From Laccaria trichodermophora (lineage: Eukaryota > Basidiomycota > Agaricomycetes > Agaricales > Hydnangiaceae), in contig JACTVC010000003.1 in NCBI GenBank assembly GCA_018417955.1, positions 2,914,001 to 2,978,000 of the forward strand: DNA of 64,000 nucleotides. The letters run 5' to 3'. Both the position numbers and the translations under genes were made by a program. Within the stretch, counting starts at the first letter, position 1, and each line of letters begins with the position of its first letter. This document shows positions 20,763 through 33,905 of the stretch, piece after piece. The notes under the pieces are model-generated. The model did no database searches and was not told the DNA's origin. It was given only the letters and a program-made list of their open reading frames with translations.

Positions 20763-22449
20763 CACGAATTTTGCTACAACCTCATCTCGGCGTCTTTTCG
20801 CTCTTCTCGGCCCAAACAGACGTCACATCAATGTTTTCTGATGATACTAAAGAGTCAACTGAGGGGTTTAGCCATTGGGTTCTCCGCCATATTCCAGAGT
20901 CCTGTTTGTTGGCATCGTCCATGTAAGGATCTAAAAAATATAGAAAACGCGAAAATATCGGATCTAATCAGGGAGTTAACTTTGAGGCTTTCAAAACCAG
21001 ATACAAGTTACGTTCAAATTGGCAGGGTTAAAGACTTACAGGATCTTTCCCTTCAAATTCAATCGACAAAATTGCCAAAAAAAAAAGAGGCATATTCGGA
21101 CTTGATTAGAGTTTGGGTGGATCCATGTACATACCTGGTATTACGATCATCAAGGCAAACTTGTGATGGATGGTTGCAAGGCGACAACGCTCTACGATGT
21201 TGGACCTTTGCATCATTATAATTGAGGAATCAGGTGAGGCCGTGTAGAATGGAAATGTAATTTCTGAACGAGAGATTTACATCGCGTTCTGATCGAACCG
21301 ACTTCTTGCTGTCATGGGATTTTCTACCTGCTAATCCGACCTTGCTGCAGATGATTAAACCGTGGCTCCAGCGTGCAAACAAGCTAGTAGGCCACGTTGC
21401 CTCCTTTTCTTTTTTAGATAGGCATATGCTAGGTGTGCTACTTACAGGATTTGATGAAACGATAGCCTGATGTGATTGCATTGTTGACCTCAGACCTACC
21501 TCGTTTGTTAACACGGTGGCTAGTGAATATGAGGAGTTCATCAGTGGAGCGTGGATGATTGATTACAAAGTGCGGTGCGCGAATTGCCACCAGACGACAA
21601 GCTTGAACATCTTACCCCGAGTTGTGTTTGTGCAGAAACACAGTGATGCCAAGTTTCACGAATTTTGAAACAGATAATATCACTTTGATCTTTCTGTAGT
21701 GTGTAAAGATTGCCGGAGTGGGTATATTGCAAACTGTTAAACGATTTATGCTATTGAGCAGATCCTCAACATACACCGAGACAACTTACTGTAAGCGCTG
21801 GCGATCTTATAAAATGGTCAGTGGCGAAGAAGTCATGACTATGATGGGCGCTGTTCTACACACATGGAGGAATGAGTTCAGTAAACACTAGGGGGCGGCT
21901 CACGTCGTGAAGGAAATAACCGATCTGACCGAACGAAGGTCGATCTGGCACATTGGTAAAAGCGCCAGTGTGACAGAAAAGGTCCACGCATCCCGTAGAG
22001 CTTATTTGAACGATGTACCAAAACCACGTACAGAGTTCTCCCTGTAGATATGCTGAAAAATGATTGAGTGAAGCGTAATAGAACCTACGCTCGTTCCTTG
22101 CAGATATCTTGGACCCCTTCCTGTTGTGTCTGGGTTTTTTTCGTTTTTACCTCAAGCGTGCGTGAATAAAAGACGATGCGCTGGCATGACTGAACGAGTA
22201 TTTCAATAGTCTCAAGAGAAGTGAATTGAATGAGTGGAAACGCACAAGAATTACCCAACGAGCGTTTTCAAATTGTAGATGCTGGAGGAGTCTGTTCCAG
22301 AGTTTCTTGGTAATGCAATCTAAAGGAAACGCTCCCATGAAGTTTGACTCCAAGATTGGGCATGGTCGTATGTTTCATTACGGTCAAGATTGTTTGTAAA
22401 TTGCTGTTGGGAAGCAAGTCAAGAAGCGAACATTTGCACGATGTGTGTG
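20763..22449. other. decayed sequence, no supported gene
   Basis: Coding-like scraps on + (for example 20757-21221, and 21560-21690 with a CxxC-type pair, CANCHQ) do not join into a frame. Possibly an old pseudogene; family not recognised. Confidence 0.35.
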
Positions 22450-22767
22450 TTATGCATGATGTTGGGTAAGGGGAAAGATGTGTTCAGCCATCCCGAAACC
22501 TGCCAGTATTGACAGTGCCCTATGATCAAATTTGAATGCTAAATAGAGAGATGAATGTAAGCGCGAGAACTGATTACAGCAGTTCAACTCACCAAAAACA
22601 ATATCGCAGTGGGATATATCTAGATTGCCGCGCGGTGAACCCAAGTGGCGAGCAAGTGGTGACGCGGTGACGCGTTGTCGTTTCAAATCGGACTTCGAAG
22701 TGAACCACAACTCCGACTCGTCATACCATTCATCGTCTGAGTTGTGAGGTCTCTTTTTTGTGGCCAT
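22450..22767 (-). CDS. small unidentified protein
   Basis: Start ATG at 22767 with MATKKRPHNSDDEWYDESEL, basic then acidic, hydrophilic. A good intron (donor GTGAGT, 22539-22592, 54 bases) joins 22593-22767 to 22450-22538, giving 87 residues; because the intron is a multiple of three without a stop, the unspliced frame is also open. The protein may continue in further exons towards 22150 where another minus frame (22147-22353) has coding character. No domain recognised; the nuclear-type basic segment LKRQRVTASP is visible. Confidence 0.35.
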   Translation of the reverse strand: MATKKRPHNSDDEWYDESELWFTSKSDLKRQRVTASPLARHLGSPRGNLDISHCDIVFGELNCCNQFSRLHSSLYLAFKFDHRALSILAGFGMAEHIFPLTQHHA

Positions 22768-23053
22768 ATTTGCCTAGATTTCAAATATCCTTCCAAGGTT
22801 AATAAATTTTGAACTTGATCCTCGTTCGAACGTCTTTCCCATCTCTTTTTAGGTGAGAGGTTATCTGAGGTTTCATATTATCGTGAACAAAGGTACGACT
22901 TCACATAATATCGAAGTCTGTCTAGGAGAGACTAAGGTGAGATTAGGTTAATCGCTTTGAAATTACGAATCCAGATACTCCAAAACAAATGATGTTCAGT
23001 TCTACATCTCATTAAAATCATATACTACAAGGGGCCTGCCAAACGGTGGCAGA

Positions 23054-25676
23054 TCAAGGAAGTGTAAGCCACTTTTCCAAAAGCTTCGCAAAGGACGGGG
23101 TACCAAGACCTGTGACAGGATCCCATCCGGGAACAGCGCTAAAGCCAGGGGTGTTACACCCTTGGTTGTTTCCAGACGTGATGTCATGAAAAGCAGAAGA
23201 AAAAGCGTCAGAGTATATCTGTGACTGGAATCAGACTTGATTATACATATGCCCAGATACACAACTCACAGCCGGGTTTATGAAACCGATTGGCTTTTTT
23301 CCAATTGTCAAGCGTGCATCATTCACCATCGCGAGGATTGAACCGACAACGGGAGTTGAAGCAGATGTTCCAAACACACGGGCGAACCGTCCATCAACCT
23401 TGTTGAGTTTCTCAGGTATAAGGGATCGTTCGAAGTGAGATGATAGGCATACGAACCGCGACTACGTAATTCGCTCTGGAATAATTTTTATCATGGTCAG
23501 AATTAAATCTTGGGCAAAGAACGATCCACTGACCCGTTAGCTGAAATATCTGGGTACCCTCGGCTCTGATCCGATTGAGGGAGAGTTAAACAACATGATA
23601 TCAACGAACGGAAAGACGTACAACCCCAGTCGAATTCCAGATATCTGCAAAGTGGGTCGGTTTGTGGTCTTGAAGATATTTCCCAACCGCCTTCTTTTGG
23701 TAGTCCGGTATGCCGAAATAATTACTGAACCCTCCGCCGCTGAAAATAACTTGCTCACACGCAACTTCGGGATCAGTATATTTATTGCCTAAATTGATCT
23801 GTGTTGCTCCGACGGAGGTTACGAATGGACACGTTGATGGAAATCCTTCAAAAGGAAGCACTCAGATATTTTGCGACTGATGAAAAATGAAATGTACCCG
23901 GATTGAATATCATGCCGTCTTCCGTTTGGGAACCTAAGGATGTTTGAGTGTTACTCTGCAACATTGCAAATGGACAGCTACCGTCAACGTTTAGACAAAG
24001 AGCCCCATTTCCTACACAAACTCCGATGAGTAGATAAATATGACCAAGAAATGGGGACGTACCAGCGACTCCATTATCACCTGAAGAGAAGAGGACGGTG
24101 ACTCCCATCAACCCAAGTTTTGCATATCTGTTGAATCGTTTATTCTCTAATGACGGCTCAAACGTTTAATGAATGAACTTACTCAGCGCACTGTCGGAGA
24201 GTATAAGATGGGGAGAGATCAGCCTCGTTATATCCATATGAGGTGGATATAACGTTCGCGGGTTTCGTGATACCACAATTGGCTGCCCCTGAGAAGTAAT
24301 CGTAATGGCTTCTCCACCACAAATTGTAAGATTGAGCCTACCATTGTACCCATTTGGTAGATTATCGGGAAATATTTCATCCTGACTGGGGTCGTCGCCA
24401 CCCTCGAATGTACAGTACGACCCATCGAGAGCATCAAGAAAGTTGTTGAAAGAGGCGCCTAAAAGCCTTCTGAGGGGTCGAGAAGAGTGAAGTTAATGAT
24501 CTCCTGACCTTGGGGAAGATCTCCTACTTGATATAGGACCACTTCTTGCTTCGAGCCTACAGGGTTAACCAGGTTCATAGCATATTGAAGGTCAAGGTTT
24601 GATTCCCCATTGAAATTGAAGCCTGTTTGCATCGTCTGTATCACGCCTACAAAAATCAACACCTTCAAGAAGCAACAAAATTACTCGGACTGACCTCCAT
24701 CAATTGAAACGAATTCTGGGGATTTTCCGACGAGAGAAGACGAGAAATTTGCGAAGAACAGATCTAGGTCGGATTGGAGATAGGCTTGAGGGGTGTACTC
24801 AACTAAGCAAGTGGTGAGTGAGTGAGCTGCGAAACGAATGATTATGTTACCCACCAATGCCAAATGTGTTCTTTTTGGTTGAGAGAGGGGCATAATTAAG
24901 GCCGTATAACGCCCTTAAGCAGATTGGAGTGATCATTACATCGCAATTTTCCAGTCGAGACAAAATAGAAGAAATATTCCCCGTTGTCTTGGGGAAAATG
25001 CCCACGCCTGGTAAGCCAATGGTTTTTGCTGGTCTGGCCCCGAACCCTCGCTTACCGAGGATGGCATCAAAGTGGATGGATGGGTTTACTAGGTCCACAT
25101 GTGGCGAAACGTAGGAAGGTAAATGGTATTCGCTGCACGCTAAGATCGCCAAGTATTGTAAGTCAGAATATGTAACCGAGCCGACGACAAGGTATACGCA
25201 CCGGTATGTAATTTGCCACTTTCATGTTCATAAACGTGGTACTCGGTTTTCAACAGGTGCTCGGCCTCTTTCACTGTGGTGTTCACCTCGAGCCAATTCC
25301 GCGACGGCGCGAGCTTCACCCTGTCAAAACCAAAACCAGCACCCTCCAACCAGCCGCGCACGATTTCAACCGTTTCTTGACTTGGAGCGAACATCTGGGC
25401 GACTTGAGCTGGCGTCCAACGATTCCCATAGTTAGCAGAATCAGGATGAGAGATATCATATAACATGTCTTCCAACTTGTCTACGTTTGATTGTTTGAGC
25501 CCGAACCGCAGCGGGAGGACGGAAGAAGCTTCGCGTCGGCGAAGTACATCCCATCCCGAAGGCGTGTGGGATCTTTTTTCGTGGAGAATGTAAGGGGAAT
25601 GTTGTGTCGGCACAGCTAAACCCAGAAGTCCCCAGCTGAGCAGAACAACGGTTGAAACGACCAGCAGCATGGTCAT
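23054..25676 (-). CDS. sedolisin / tripeptidyl-peptidase (S53)
   Basis: Thirteen exons on the minus strand: 25202-25676, 24855-25139, 24695-24802, 24509-24646, 24342-24458, 24183-24288, 24063-24127, 23898-24011, 23622-23845, 23534-23565, 23457-23475, 23270-23398, 23054-23218; sum 1977, 658 residues, every phase consistent. Secreted acid serine-carboxyl peptidase. A signal peptide (TMLLVVSTVVLLSWGLLGLA) precedes a pro-kumamolisin prodomain (LPLRFGLKQSNVDKLEDML through WTPAQVAQMFAPS). Catalytic residues: Glu304 and Asp308 in GESNLDLQYAM, Asp427 in SSGDNG, Ser573 in FGTSASTP. Other family marks: NVISTSYGYNEADL, PFVTSVGATQ, RGYPDISANG, and the calcium-site region ending GWDPVTGLGTPSF. A TATA-type TATAAAAA lies at 25716-25723, about 40 bases before the start. 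Intron 11 uses an unusual donor GTTCGT. Role: degradation of external protein in acidic surroundings. Confidence 0.95.
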
Positions 25677-26268
25677 GAAAGAGGTAGAATGTGAGGCGAG
25701 GATATAGAGGTCAAATTTTTATACCCCGAAATCGAAGGAGCCAAAGATCGCACGACCACGTTGGCAAAGGCATCATAAGACAACCTGTCAGACGTAAGAG
25801 AACTTCAGCTAGTTAGGTGCGGCTAACCATGTGGCTGCTTACACACAGCGAGGCTTTGAAGCCATGTTGCTTGGAAGTGACAGGCAATGTTTCAAAAAGT
25901 AGGTCTTTGTAGGAGCGGTCGAGGGACAATGTCTTGGTGCATCGTATGACAGCATTATCCAGGCGATTAAACACAAGTTTGGGGAAAGAGTTTATCTCGA
26001 GGATAGGCTTTTCCTTCTGTGCCACGGGGTCCGCTGACGTGCTAGAAATAGGTTGGCTTCTGCATGCTGGCAAGCGCCTTAGCAAGATGAGATAAGCTGA
26101 AGGTCGTTGGTTTTGGCAGTTGAATATGATATTTGAGTTTTCCCCATCGATTGTCTAGCAACGCTAGTAGTTATTTTAACGAGAATGAAGGCAATAGATG
26201 GGAGCAAGACCGTGATAAAGACAGACCATTGGGTGACGGAATTGACGATGTTTAAAATGTCCAAAAGA

Positions 26269-26270
<2 letters not shown>
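25677..26270. other. sedolisin promoter and minus-strand coding scraps
   Basis: Besides the sedolisin TATA box, the minus strand holds a segment with a clear membrane helix (WSVFITVLLPSIAFILVKIT, near 26150-26230) followed by a frame at 25813-26085. They could be the end of a gene that continues beyond the retroposon (frame 26856-27137), but I cannot connect exons. Confidence 0.35.
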
Positions 26271-26302
<32 letters not shown>

Positions 26303-26846
26303 CGAGTCAAATTTATAGTCCATCGGGGCAGAGCCCCATGTCAGACGTTACATTCTAGTAAACTACCTACGGCCCCAATGCCGTTTATGCCTAACCCCCT
26401 GTAGATCCCCTCATGTACTGGTGGAGGCACGCCCATGGCGATCATTCCCCCAAAACCAGCCCGGCACGGAAACGCCGTTTAGAGGGGCATCCGTTAATGT
26501 GGGCGGGGTAGTTACATCATTCCCCCATATGTTGTATTCCGTCTGTTAAGCGTTTGGTCTTCCAAGTACCCGATCGCGAGCGATAGGTACAGCTTTAGGG
26601 ACGAGCGTGATTAGGCAGAGAGAAAATCCGGTTTTTGTGTTCTGTCGCGTGACGTGTTTCGTCCTCTTGAGCGGTGTGATGCTGGTGTTCTTGTCTTAAT
26701 AGGTCTTGTGCTTGAGGTCCGTAAGCTGAGATGCGAGTAGTGAGGAAAAAAGAGTGTGGTTTTGTGGGCGAGCCCGCTGGCCGGAGTCAGCTCTGCTGTC
26801 GAGCCTTGATCTGGCATAGTACTTCCTACATGACCAAAAGAAGTTT
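26261..26846 (-). mobile_element. poly(A)-tailed retroposon (5'-truncated LINE or SINE)
   Basis: A run of 32 T at 26271-26302 is the tail of an element on the minus strand. The 13-base word CCAAAAGAAGTTT at 26261-26273 recurs at 26834-26846, the expected target-site duplication. The body (about 530 bases) contains GGGGCTCTGCCCC just before the tail, an end structure often seen in such elements, and a short open frame at 26611-26817. No reverse transcriptase is present, so it is a 5'-truncated LINE or a SINE. Confidence 0.85.
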
Positions 26847-27447
26847 AGAGGTATATTAACGTGATCGACGAATCCTCAATCGATGTTCCAGTAGGTCGTG
26901 TTCGTCATTCCAACACGGTAGCCTCACAAAGCTCTCAAGTTGAAAGCTAAGATTATGTATCGTCAGTGACACCAACTGATAGAGGAGACCGCACTTACGA
27001 TACTTGGCCGCAGGAGAATGTGACTCAAGATCACCAGATTTTGGCCGCTGCCAGTGGAGCGGATACAGCTCAAGGTGAATGGCCTCTGCAAGAGCATATG
27101 CATGTATGGCAGCTATATCAGTAGCTGCGTCATGCACCGAATAGGGCCTTCCATAGATCCGTTGGCAGCACCACCCTAAAGAGCGTTGCCGGTGCTGGAA
27201 AAATATCGTCAGCGTTTGTGTATGTAGTCAACAAGTCAGAGATACCCTGTACGTTGATCACTCATGCGTGTCTATAAGAGAACGATTTGCTAGTTCGCTG
27301 TGCGTTCATCGTGATGGATGTACAATTCAGACTGAAATGAACTTACAAAGATTACGTCATGTGACATAATTTTTTCTGCGGGCCTTGTCCTTCGCTGTCA
27401 TCATATCAACGGTCGCGGGCTTGTCTTCACGGTTTTCTCACCCACCG
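26847..27447. other. ferredoxin promoter region
   Basis: No complete gene; a minus frame at 26856-27137 has some coding character (see 25677-26270). Confidence 0.4.
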
Positions 27448-28297
<850 letters not shown>

Positions 28298-29383
28298 CAG
28301 ATGCCATTGTCTATTCTTATTTCTCTACGCCCTGTCTAAAATTACCATGCAAGAAAACGACCAGTTATGCCGAACCGATACGGAAATCAGTGCACAAGCG
28401 CCGAGCAGTCACTAGTCACTGCTCTATGTCTTTGAGCCGCTGGATGCCTGGCAGTCGTTATCGCCTGGGCGAATTTTCGAGAGAACTATCCAACGGCAAC
28501 CAAGACTTGTTTTATTAATTATTTGCCCAGAGAATCAGGGATGCGTTTGCTGCAAACAGTCGAAAGGGAACAAGCCGCCTGAGGCCGCCTGCTTGTCACT
28601 GCCTGCCGCTTCCAATTCAGCTGCCTTGGAAATAGATAGCCCGACTGTTCTAACATCTTATGACCAGCAATTCCAGTTTCTTATTCAACCGTCCTCTCTT
28701 TGAAGTCTTTTGCATCTCACACGACAAGTTTTCTCTTTGAATAATCCGGCTTGTCAATATTTATAAGCGGCGAGATAGGTGCTGACAATTCCTTGGCGCA
28801 TTTTTTTCTTCTGTTGATCTTTCGTCCCAAGCATCCACCGAATATTGTGCTTCAGCTCAACCTTGGTAAATCAACCTCCGGGCAAGCCTCAAGGATTCAT
28901 GGCCGTTGGACAAAGGTATTCTTGTACACAAATTCGTACGAGCTTCTATGTGACTGATCTTCAACATCATCGTGCTGTCACTGTCAAGTTATTTTAACTT
29001 CAGGGTGAGATTTGTTTTCCCGCTCATCTCGAACCGCATCCTCCGAGATTATCTGAGGTCCTTGACTTCTCAAGTATGACGCATACTTAATAGTTGCGAT
29101 GCCGCACTGACTCCTGCTGGAGGCCGCGTTGAGGCTTTCTTCACGACGAGCTGCTTATCGAAAATTGTTATGGTCGACGGAGTGTTGATATGGAATCTGT
29201 CAGGGTGCCTGGTGATCTCCGCTGCAGAGTTACCTAACCTGCAGGGTTTTGGCCGGCACCAATTTGGTCTCCCGATCACACTACCGAATGGATCTGAATA
29301 AAGAGGCACGGTCTTTGTTGCTCAAGAGTTTTTGCGCGCCTACCTCTCCTTCCCAACATTCCCCCCTCCCACCTTGACGAAAG
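28298..29383. other. no supported gene
   Basis: Nothing recognised; short frames only. The end is the promoter of the next gene. Confidence 0.5.
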
Positions 29384-30827
29384 ATGGTGCAAGCGACGCT
29401 ATCGTCCTCCGATGTGCAGGGTCTTCAAGATTCTCGTCCAGTAGTACGTCTACAAAGCTACATCTTACTAACGATGATTGGCTCAATGGTTCGCGGTTCA
29501 GATCCTTCCCAGTGTAGACTTGACAGCGAACAAGGCTGGCGAACGTAACTCGCTCCCAAATCCCTTGCAAATTCCTTCCATCACGCTGTCCTCGGATGGT
29601 TCTCTCGCAGCTCGCCGTCTTAGCTTAACACCTGGAAGGAAGCCATTGCGTTCCTCACCTTTAGCTGGCCCATCAGTCTCGCCCCTTTTCATCATCAATG
29701 ACGCCGACCATGATAACGATTCAGACACCCTCAAACTCTCCAAACCAGAGATAATCGCATTACCCCAACTTCCCGCGAAAACATTGGTCCCAAGACCGAA
29801 GTCTTCCGAGGGCATCATGCCTATTCCTGACCGTCGCCTTTCGATAGCCTGGGAGGCTTCACCAAACTCAAGCTTGTCGCCGTTGGATACGTTGCGTCGT
29901 CCGGAGAGACACAAGTTAAAGCGCCCGCGGAGCGCTCACTCTCCTGCAGACGCCTATGATTTTTCTCGCCCGCAGGATTTTCCAGCATCCGCTACTGACG
30001 ATAGCGCCCGTGGTCGCATAACCTCTAACGTCTCCTCACGTCGACCTCACTCGTTTTACATAGATCCAACTGCTATCCCTAGCGGGTCACCTCATTTCCC
30101 GGACTCTGTACCGCAATCACCTCACTCACCCACGGACAATTCGTGGTACATTGCCTCCGCTTACGACGTCACGCCTCGCTTCACTAGATTAGGTCTCGCG
30201 TCGTCGGGTGTGATCCTCCCAGTTTCTGCGAAAGCGCATCGTGCCGACAAGCCCTCGACCTCACACTTACGTTCTTCTCCATCCTCCATTACCCTGAAAC
30301 CTCGATCCACGATACCAAACAGACTTAGCAAAAGCGCGGGATCAACTCCTTCAAACTCTGTCGTTCATTTGACGAGCAGCACGCCAAGCCTAACTCTGTC
30401 GTCTAGTAACGAGTCGGTCACTGACAGTGGCCCACCGACACCCAGCCCCACGAGTACGACGGATCTTTCGGCACCCAGCTCTGCGAGCACGACGGACGTT
30501 TTGTCGGACACGTCAGACTACCAAGGACGACGAAAGTTCTCATTCTCCCGCATGCGGAAGAACTCTTTGGCGCGTGTCAGAAGCCTCCGCTTCAAGTCTA
30601 CACATACGAATCCTTATCCATCCTTTGAAAAGGAGATTGGTAGCCCACATGTCCGATCGCAGGCTGTGGATTTTAGCGCTCCTGATAAGACGAATTTCCT
30701 CGACATGGAGGAGTTGGCGGTTCGAAATGAGCCGCAGTCCGCCCCCAAGCCTGAGCCCTTATCTAGAGGAGGGACGATCAAGAGGATGTGGAAGTCGTTG
30801 GCTAGTGGCGGTAGGAATCGCTCTTGA
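29384..30827 (+). CDS. Ser/Pro-rich disordered protein
   Basis: Two exons, 29384-29443 and 29502-30827 (intron 58 bases, donor GTACGT, branch-like ACTAAC), 461 residues starting MVQATLSSSDVQGLQ. The protein is rich in Ser, Pro, Thr and Arg, with many SP/TP sites and basic stretches (RKFSFSRMRKNSLARVRSL) that look like kinase sites, and ends with a basic tail (GGTIKRMWKSLASGGRNRS). No folded domain is visible. It may be a phosphorylated cell-cycle or polarity factor, but this is a guess from composition only. The alternative first codon in the large exon is not an ATG, which supports the upstream exon. Confidence 0.7.
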
Positions 30828-31456
30828 ACTTGGGCGATTTGTTTGGACTTGAATATACATATATTATATATCTTGTATCTATAATTATACTCGTTTGTCA
30901 ATGTAGACTTCTCCAACATACATATTCCCTGGATTTTGTATATACCCTACAATCCCAAGTTCCTTCTCTTGCAATTACTTTCACAAAAATGTGCTACACA
31001 AGCTTGCAATAAGCCCTTATTTTTTAAAATTAAAGCGCGAGCGCAAACTGTTCTGATTGCAACGTAGCATTGAAGTTACGTGTATCTGTTTGCATCTGTG
31101 GACGTGTTATTATGTCAACATTGCCTGCTTAGCTAATCTCATGGGAAACCACGACTTGACCACGACAGCGCCTTTGTTCTTGAAGGTCTGGATATTCAGC
31201 CCTCGTGCTGGAGCGTAATACTGTCGTCCTTTGTGACCTCGTCGTTGAGGGCCTATGCATAAGCGGCGGCTCACGCCGCCGGCTCTTGACAGTGGCACTC
31301 ATAATGCCCAGTGTGATGGCTTCTAAACTTATCAGTGCACATGACCACAAGGATTGGCATCTTTAAGGAGGCGACATGATCTAAACTATGTAATCAATCG
31401 CCTTACGCCCATCCAAACCATCTCATTCACTTGCCAACTTCCGATCTCTCATCCTG
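30828..31456. other. no supported gene
   Basis: 3' end of the Ser/Pro-rich gene and promoter of the SET gene; AT-rich. Confidence 0.5.
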
Positions 31457-32898
31457 ATGAAGCGCGGATTTCTGAAAACTGCAAAGGCAAAGAAGACAGA
31501 GGGTGTCGCGCTCCCGCCAGTCGCATCGACGCCACCCAAGGGAGATGGTTCTTTCGGTTAGTCGGATTCTTCAACACTTGTTTTCACCTCACCATGTTAA
31601 ACACTTGGAACTTAGCTCCACGACATATCAAGTTACCTTATGGGAAGGTTGAGACCCGTAACGTAGCCTCTATCATTGACTTCGTGCAACCTAACATTGT
31701 AACAGCGCAGCCAACTGGGGGCTTTGCTTCTAAGAAGCTTTCCGTTCGCGAATTCTCCGGAGGCACCGTCGATTACAGCGAAAACATGGTCGTTTTCACT
31801 ACTCTCCCACCCATGAATTTGGACGCTACACTGAATGATGAGCCTGACAATTGGACAGAGTGCATCTTGGCTGGGCCCGTCAAGCGTCGAATCCTTAGCA
31901 CCCCGGGATTTCCTCGCCCCGTAGAGAAAACTGCAGGCGGAAAGGTAAACCATCGTGTTAGGCCTTCGCCATTTGGTGGACTTGGGGTGTTCGCCACGCG
32001 TCCCGTCCGCACTGGAGATCTCATCGTCGCCGAGAGGCCTCTCCTGATCTCACCACGCGGTTTTGAAATGAGGGTCGGGTCTGGCTCGAAGGGTCTTACC
32101 CAGGTGGAGAGGATCCAGATTACAATGCAAGAGTGGGAGGAACGCCTTGACGTCGCAGTGAAGAGGATGACTGATGAAAACCGGAAGGCATTCATGGCGC
32201 TGGCGAATAGTCATACTGAAGACGGGAGTGGGCCTATTCAGGGGATCGTTCGCACCAATGGATACAGAGTACCAGGCTTGTACGATGGTCACGAGGGCGA
32301 CAACACCAGGGCCTATACTGCGGTTATGAATGTGATGTCGAGGATCAATCACAGGTGAGATACTTGAATTATACGACCTCTTAAGCTGAGATTTCTTCAG
32401 CTGCTCGCCCAATACTCGTCATCGCTTTGAAATGGCTTCCCTTTCCTTCGAGCTCCGAGCGATTCGCGATATCAGACAAGGAGAAGAGCTGTTCTATTCC
32501 TACTGTGACATCTTCCGAACCAAGATCGAGCGTGCTGAGGAACTAGCACCATACGGCATTGTCTGCGCATGCCCTGCGTGTGTCGAAGCAACCAAGGAAA
32601 CGGATTTGTTACGCTCGAAGCTCGCAAAACGCGTCGAAAAAATACAAGCTGACCACCACGTTTGGATGAAGGATCAATCACGCCTGAACGTACTCGCAGC
32701 CTCCCTCAAGCTGATAGCAGAGATTGAAAAAGAAGGTCTGAGTGGTGCTCCGTCGTTCACCTCATGGTTGCGAATGTCTACGTGGAGTCCGGTAACATGA
32801 ACAGCGCGATGAAGTACTTAGATCAGCTCAACAACCATTGCAGGGCATCAACAGGGCGCTCACATGATGTCAACGGTTCGATGGGCGAAGCTAAGTAA
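31457..32898 (+). CDS. SET-domain protein with 3' frameshift
   Basis: Exons 31457-31556, 31616-32354, 32401-32800 (412 residues to the first in-frame stop at 32800). Start MKRGFLKTAKAKK is preferred to the longer frame from 31354, which would read through intron 1. The SET fold is seen as GGLGVFATRPVRTGDLIVAERP, then INHSCSPNTRHRF across intron 2 (cofactor-binding NHSC), GEELFYSYCD, and post-SET CACPAC; there is no MYND finger in the usual place. Such proteins may methylate histones or other proteins; substrate unknown. Near 32755 the frame breaks: the family-like continuation HLMVANVYVESGNMNSAMKY is in the next frame and ends at 32898. No intron can restore it, so a one-base deletion (mutation or sequence error) is likely. 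Confidence 0.8.
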
Positions 32899-33246
32899 CA
32901 CTGCAGTTCAATTCCAAGTAACCAAATTGTCTCGTGTGAAGCCCTGCCATATAATTATCTTAGACTGAAGGACGGAGTGGCAGAGGATAAGTGCGAGGAA
33001 TTGCAATTTGCATCTTTGTGCGGTCGCTGGCCTCAACTTAGCAGCGAGAGGTCCCCTTCCTGATGCGCAAAGCGTATATAACGAAGTCTGTCGAAGTCTG
33101 TCGTAGGCTTAAGTAAAAGTTATAATTCCGTTCCCCTAATCTGCAGGTGAGGTTTCACACTCGAAACCTTAACTGAAACCTTAAACCGCGACGTTCATCA
33201 CCTCAACCCCGATGTCCCAACTTGGATAAATATCAAGCACCACACT
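32899..33246. other. no supported gene
   Basis: Short spacer between two + strand genes; an AACCTTAA-type repeat occurs near 33160. Confidence 0.5.
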
Positions 33247-33905
33247 ATGTCTTTCTTCCAACGCCGTTCCAAAGTGCCAGTGATCGTACCCACCCCCGAC
33301 CCACCTGTGAGACGGCTTCCAAAGCACGGGGTAGTCAAGGCTTCGGTTTTGGTCGTCCCCCCCGATGGCTCGGTGCGCGAGACGGGGATACTAAAGTACG
33401 GGGAGTTTGACGTTGAAAGTGATTCAACGCTCCGTATGTAATTTCATTGTCCCACCGGGCTTCGATCGACATCACCAAGCTCACCATAGTCACAGAAATG
33501 ATTCTGTGTCAGTACAGAATTTTCGGGGTGGTTCAAGTGGCGGAATGCAATTCCAGCGCGATCATCATTGCCGACATAGTTTGTGTGCCAATGAAATATG
33601 TTGGAGAACAAGTTAAACCAGAATCTTGGTACCTGCCATCGAGCCACACATGGCAATACCCTCTCATTCACCAGCGTCGTGCTGAGTTGCTTACTCGCTC
33701 GAAGGTTGAGGTTCAACACCATAGCATCATGCAGTCTGATGATGATTTCAAACCTTTGATATCATGCAAGAGGGAGATAATGGAGGGTGATCGTGTTTTC
33801 CTGGTGGTTCATTGCTTAATTGGCCCTTACAGTCAAGACATGAAAGTTGCGTTGAACATATCTGCAAGGCTAAGCTATTACAAGAAAGACTGTAGACGCC
33901 ATTAG
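33247..33905 (+). CDS. unidentified protein, 200 residues
   Basis: Two exons, 33247-33433 and 33490-33905 (intron 56 bases, donor GTATGT); phases agree and the sum gives 200 residues. The N-terminus MSFFQRRSKVPVIVPTPDPP is basic and Pro-rich; the rest is an alternating hydrophobic, probably beta-rich domain (for example VKASVLVVPPDGSVRE, GVVQVAECNSSAIIIADIV, EGDRVFLVVHCLIGP, KVALNISARLSYYKK). I do not recognise the family. The periodicity would fit an immunoglobulin-like or arrestin-like sandwich, without specific evidence. The second intron-like GTTTGT near 33579 is not needed. Confidence 0.6.
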
